Part shown: positions 5,677 to 6,477 of the stretch, piece by piece | Layout of the letters: the number at the start of each line of letters is the position of its first letter | Position numbering within the stretch: position 1 is the first letter of the stretch | Source of the DNA: an uncultured Eubacteriales bacterium | Lineage (GTDB): Bacteria; Bacillota; Clostridia; Christensenellales; Aristaeellaceae | Direction of reading: 5' to 3' | NCBI GenBank assembly: GCA_902782795.1 | Contig: CACZOT010000274.1 | Span: 1-6,477, forward strand | DNA: 6,477 nucleotides | Notes under the pieces: model-generated | What the model was told of the DNA's origin: nothing | The model's database searches: none | Seen by the model: the letters and a program-made list of their open reading frames with translations, nothing else | Position numbers and translations under genes: made by a program

Positions 5677-6477
5677 ATGGAAAGCGGAATCATCGGCGTA
5701 CTGGTGCTCGTGATCGTGATCGTGGTGTTCCTGGTGGCATTCTTCAACTTCTTCCCGCTGAGCCTGTGGATCTCGGCCACGGCTTCCGGCGTGAAGGTCT
5801 CCATCGCGGCGCTGATCGGCATGCGCTTCCGGCGCATCAACCCCTCGCGCATCGTGCTGCCCCTGATCAAGGCCACGAAGGCCGGCATCAACGTGAACAT
5901 GAATGAGATGGAAGCGCACCTGCTCGCCGGCGGCTCCGTCGACCGCGTGGTGGACGCGCTGATCGCCGCGCAGAGCGCGCAGATCCCCCTGGAATTCGAG
6001 CAGAGCCGCGCCATCGACCTGGCCGGCCGCAACGTGCTCGAGGCCGTGAAGATGTCCGTCAACCCGAAGGTCATCGAGACGCCCGTCATCGCCGCGATCG
6101 CCAAGAACGGCATCGAGCTGCGCGCCAAGGCCCGCGTGACGGTGCGCGCGAACATCGCCCGCCTGGTCGGCGGCGCCGGCGAGGAAACCATCATCGCCCG
6201 CGTCGGCGAGGGCATCGTCACCACCGTCGGCTCCTCCGAGAGCCACAAGGCCGTGCTGGAGAACCCCGACCTCATCAGCCGCACCGTGCTGAACAAGGGC
6301 CTGGACGCCGGGACCGCGTTTGAGATCCTGTCCATCGACATCGCCGACGTGGACGTGGGCCGCAACGTGGGCGCGCAGCTGCAGATGGACCAGGCCGAGG
6401 CCGACCGCCGCATCGCGCAGGCCAAGGCCGAGGAGCGCCGCGCCATGGCCGTCGCCCATGAGCAGGAGATGAAGGCC
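5677..6477 (+). CDS. floA: Flotillin-like protein FloA, C-terminus beyond the window
   Basis: The first 267 residues of FloA (YqfA), open to the last base; Bacillus subtilis FloA is about 331 residues, so roughly the last fifth is missing. FloA scaffolds functional membrane microdomains and affects membrane fluidity. Residues 5-30 form a hydrophobic segment (IIGVLVLVIVIVVFLVAFF) ending in FFPLSLW, the membrane-inserted hairpin that leaves the rest cytoplasmic. Residues 36-230 carry the SPFH-like core typical of the family, with IGMRFRRINP at 47-56, NVLEAVKMSVNP at 119-130 and GEGIVTTVGSS at 177-187. From about 234 the sequence becomes Glu/Ala/Arg-rich (QAEADRRIAQAKAEERRA), the start of the coiled coil that drives assembly. 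The ATG at 5677 has AGGAGG seven bases upstream. The gene sits directly after short nfeD, as in many Firmicutes. No stop or frameshift is seen. Confidence 0.95.
   Translation, partial: MESGIIGVLVLVIVIVVFLVAFFNFFPLSLWISATASGVKVSIAALIGMRFRRINPSRIVLPLIKATKAGINVNMNEMEAHLLAGGSVDRVVDALIAAQSAQIPLEFEQSRAIDLAGRNVLEAVKMSVNPKVIETPVIAAIAKNGIELRAKARVTVRANIARLVGGAGEETIIARVGEGIVTTVGSSESHKAVLENPDLISRTVLNKGLDAGTAFEILSIDIADVDVGRNVGAQLQMDQAEADRRIAQAKAEERRAMAVAHEQEMKA

Noticed and set aside
4965..6446. A 493-codon open frame on the minus strand opposite nfeD and floA
   Set aside because: It covers two well-recognised genes on the other strand, has no recognisable motif, and is explained by the lack of stop codons in GC-rich antisense frames.

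Overview
The window is a G+C-rich stretch of ordinary bacterial chromosome, tightly packed with six genes. The set suggests a high-GC Firmicute of the class Clostridia, perhaps a gut anaerobe. It includes a Na/Pi cotransporter fused to a PhoU-like domain, cytidylate kinase directly followed by a PlsC-type acyltransferase with a 4-base overlap, and a short NfeD protein followed by the flotillin-like protein FloA. Shine-Dalgarno sites are strong (GGAGGA, GGAGG, AGGAGG). This placement is an inference from gene content and order, not from a marker gene.

Layout. Bases 1-248 are non-coding as far as I can see: a long GC-only hairpin, then a promoter. Bases 249-1883 (+) encode a 544-residue Na+/phosphate cotransporter family protein, closed by a near-perfect intrinsic terminator (1911-1949). 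A 211-base spacer with small inverted repeats leads to a second terminator (2161-2196), which closes a leftward operon. In transcription order that operon is cmk (4415-3735), plsC (3738-3124) and a sugar-phosphate isomerase/epimerase-like TIM-barrel protein (3068-2208). The operon is read from a promoter at 4508-4480. Back to back with it, an extended -10 promoter at 4528-4556 drives a MutT-type Nudix hydrolase (4588-4989, +). Then come a short NfeD protein (5118-5624, +) and FloA (5677 to the window edge, +, C-terminus missing).

How the genes work together. cmk supplies CDP/dCDP for nucleic acid and CDP-linked phospholipid synthesis, and plsC makes phosphatidate, the precursor of CDP-diacylglycerol, so the pairing is metabolically sensible. 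NfeD and FloA are a conserved membrane pair tied to flotillin microdomains. The MutT-like enzyme probably cleans the nucleotide pool. The Na/Pi protein handles phosphate or another anion.

I found no mobile element, CRISPR array, RNA gene or defence cassette, and no convincing new system. The points most worth a second look are the mirrored divergent promoters with an 11-bp inverted repeat, the Glu-to-Gln change in PlsC motif III, the lost Asn in the second Na/Pi repeat, and the unassigned isomerase in the cmk-plsC operon.
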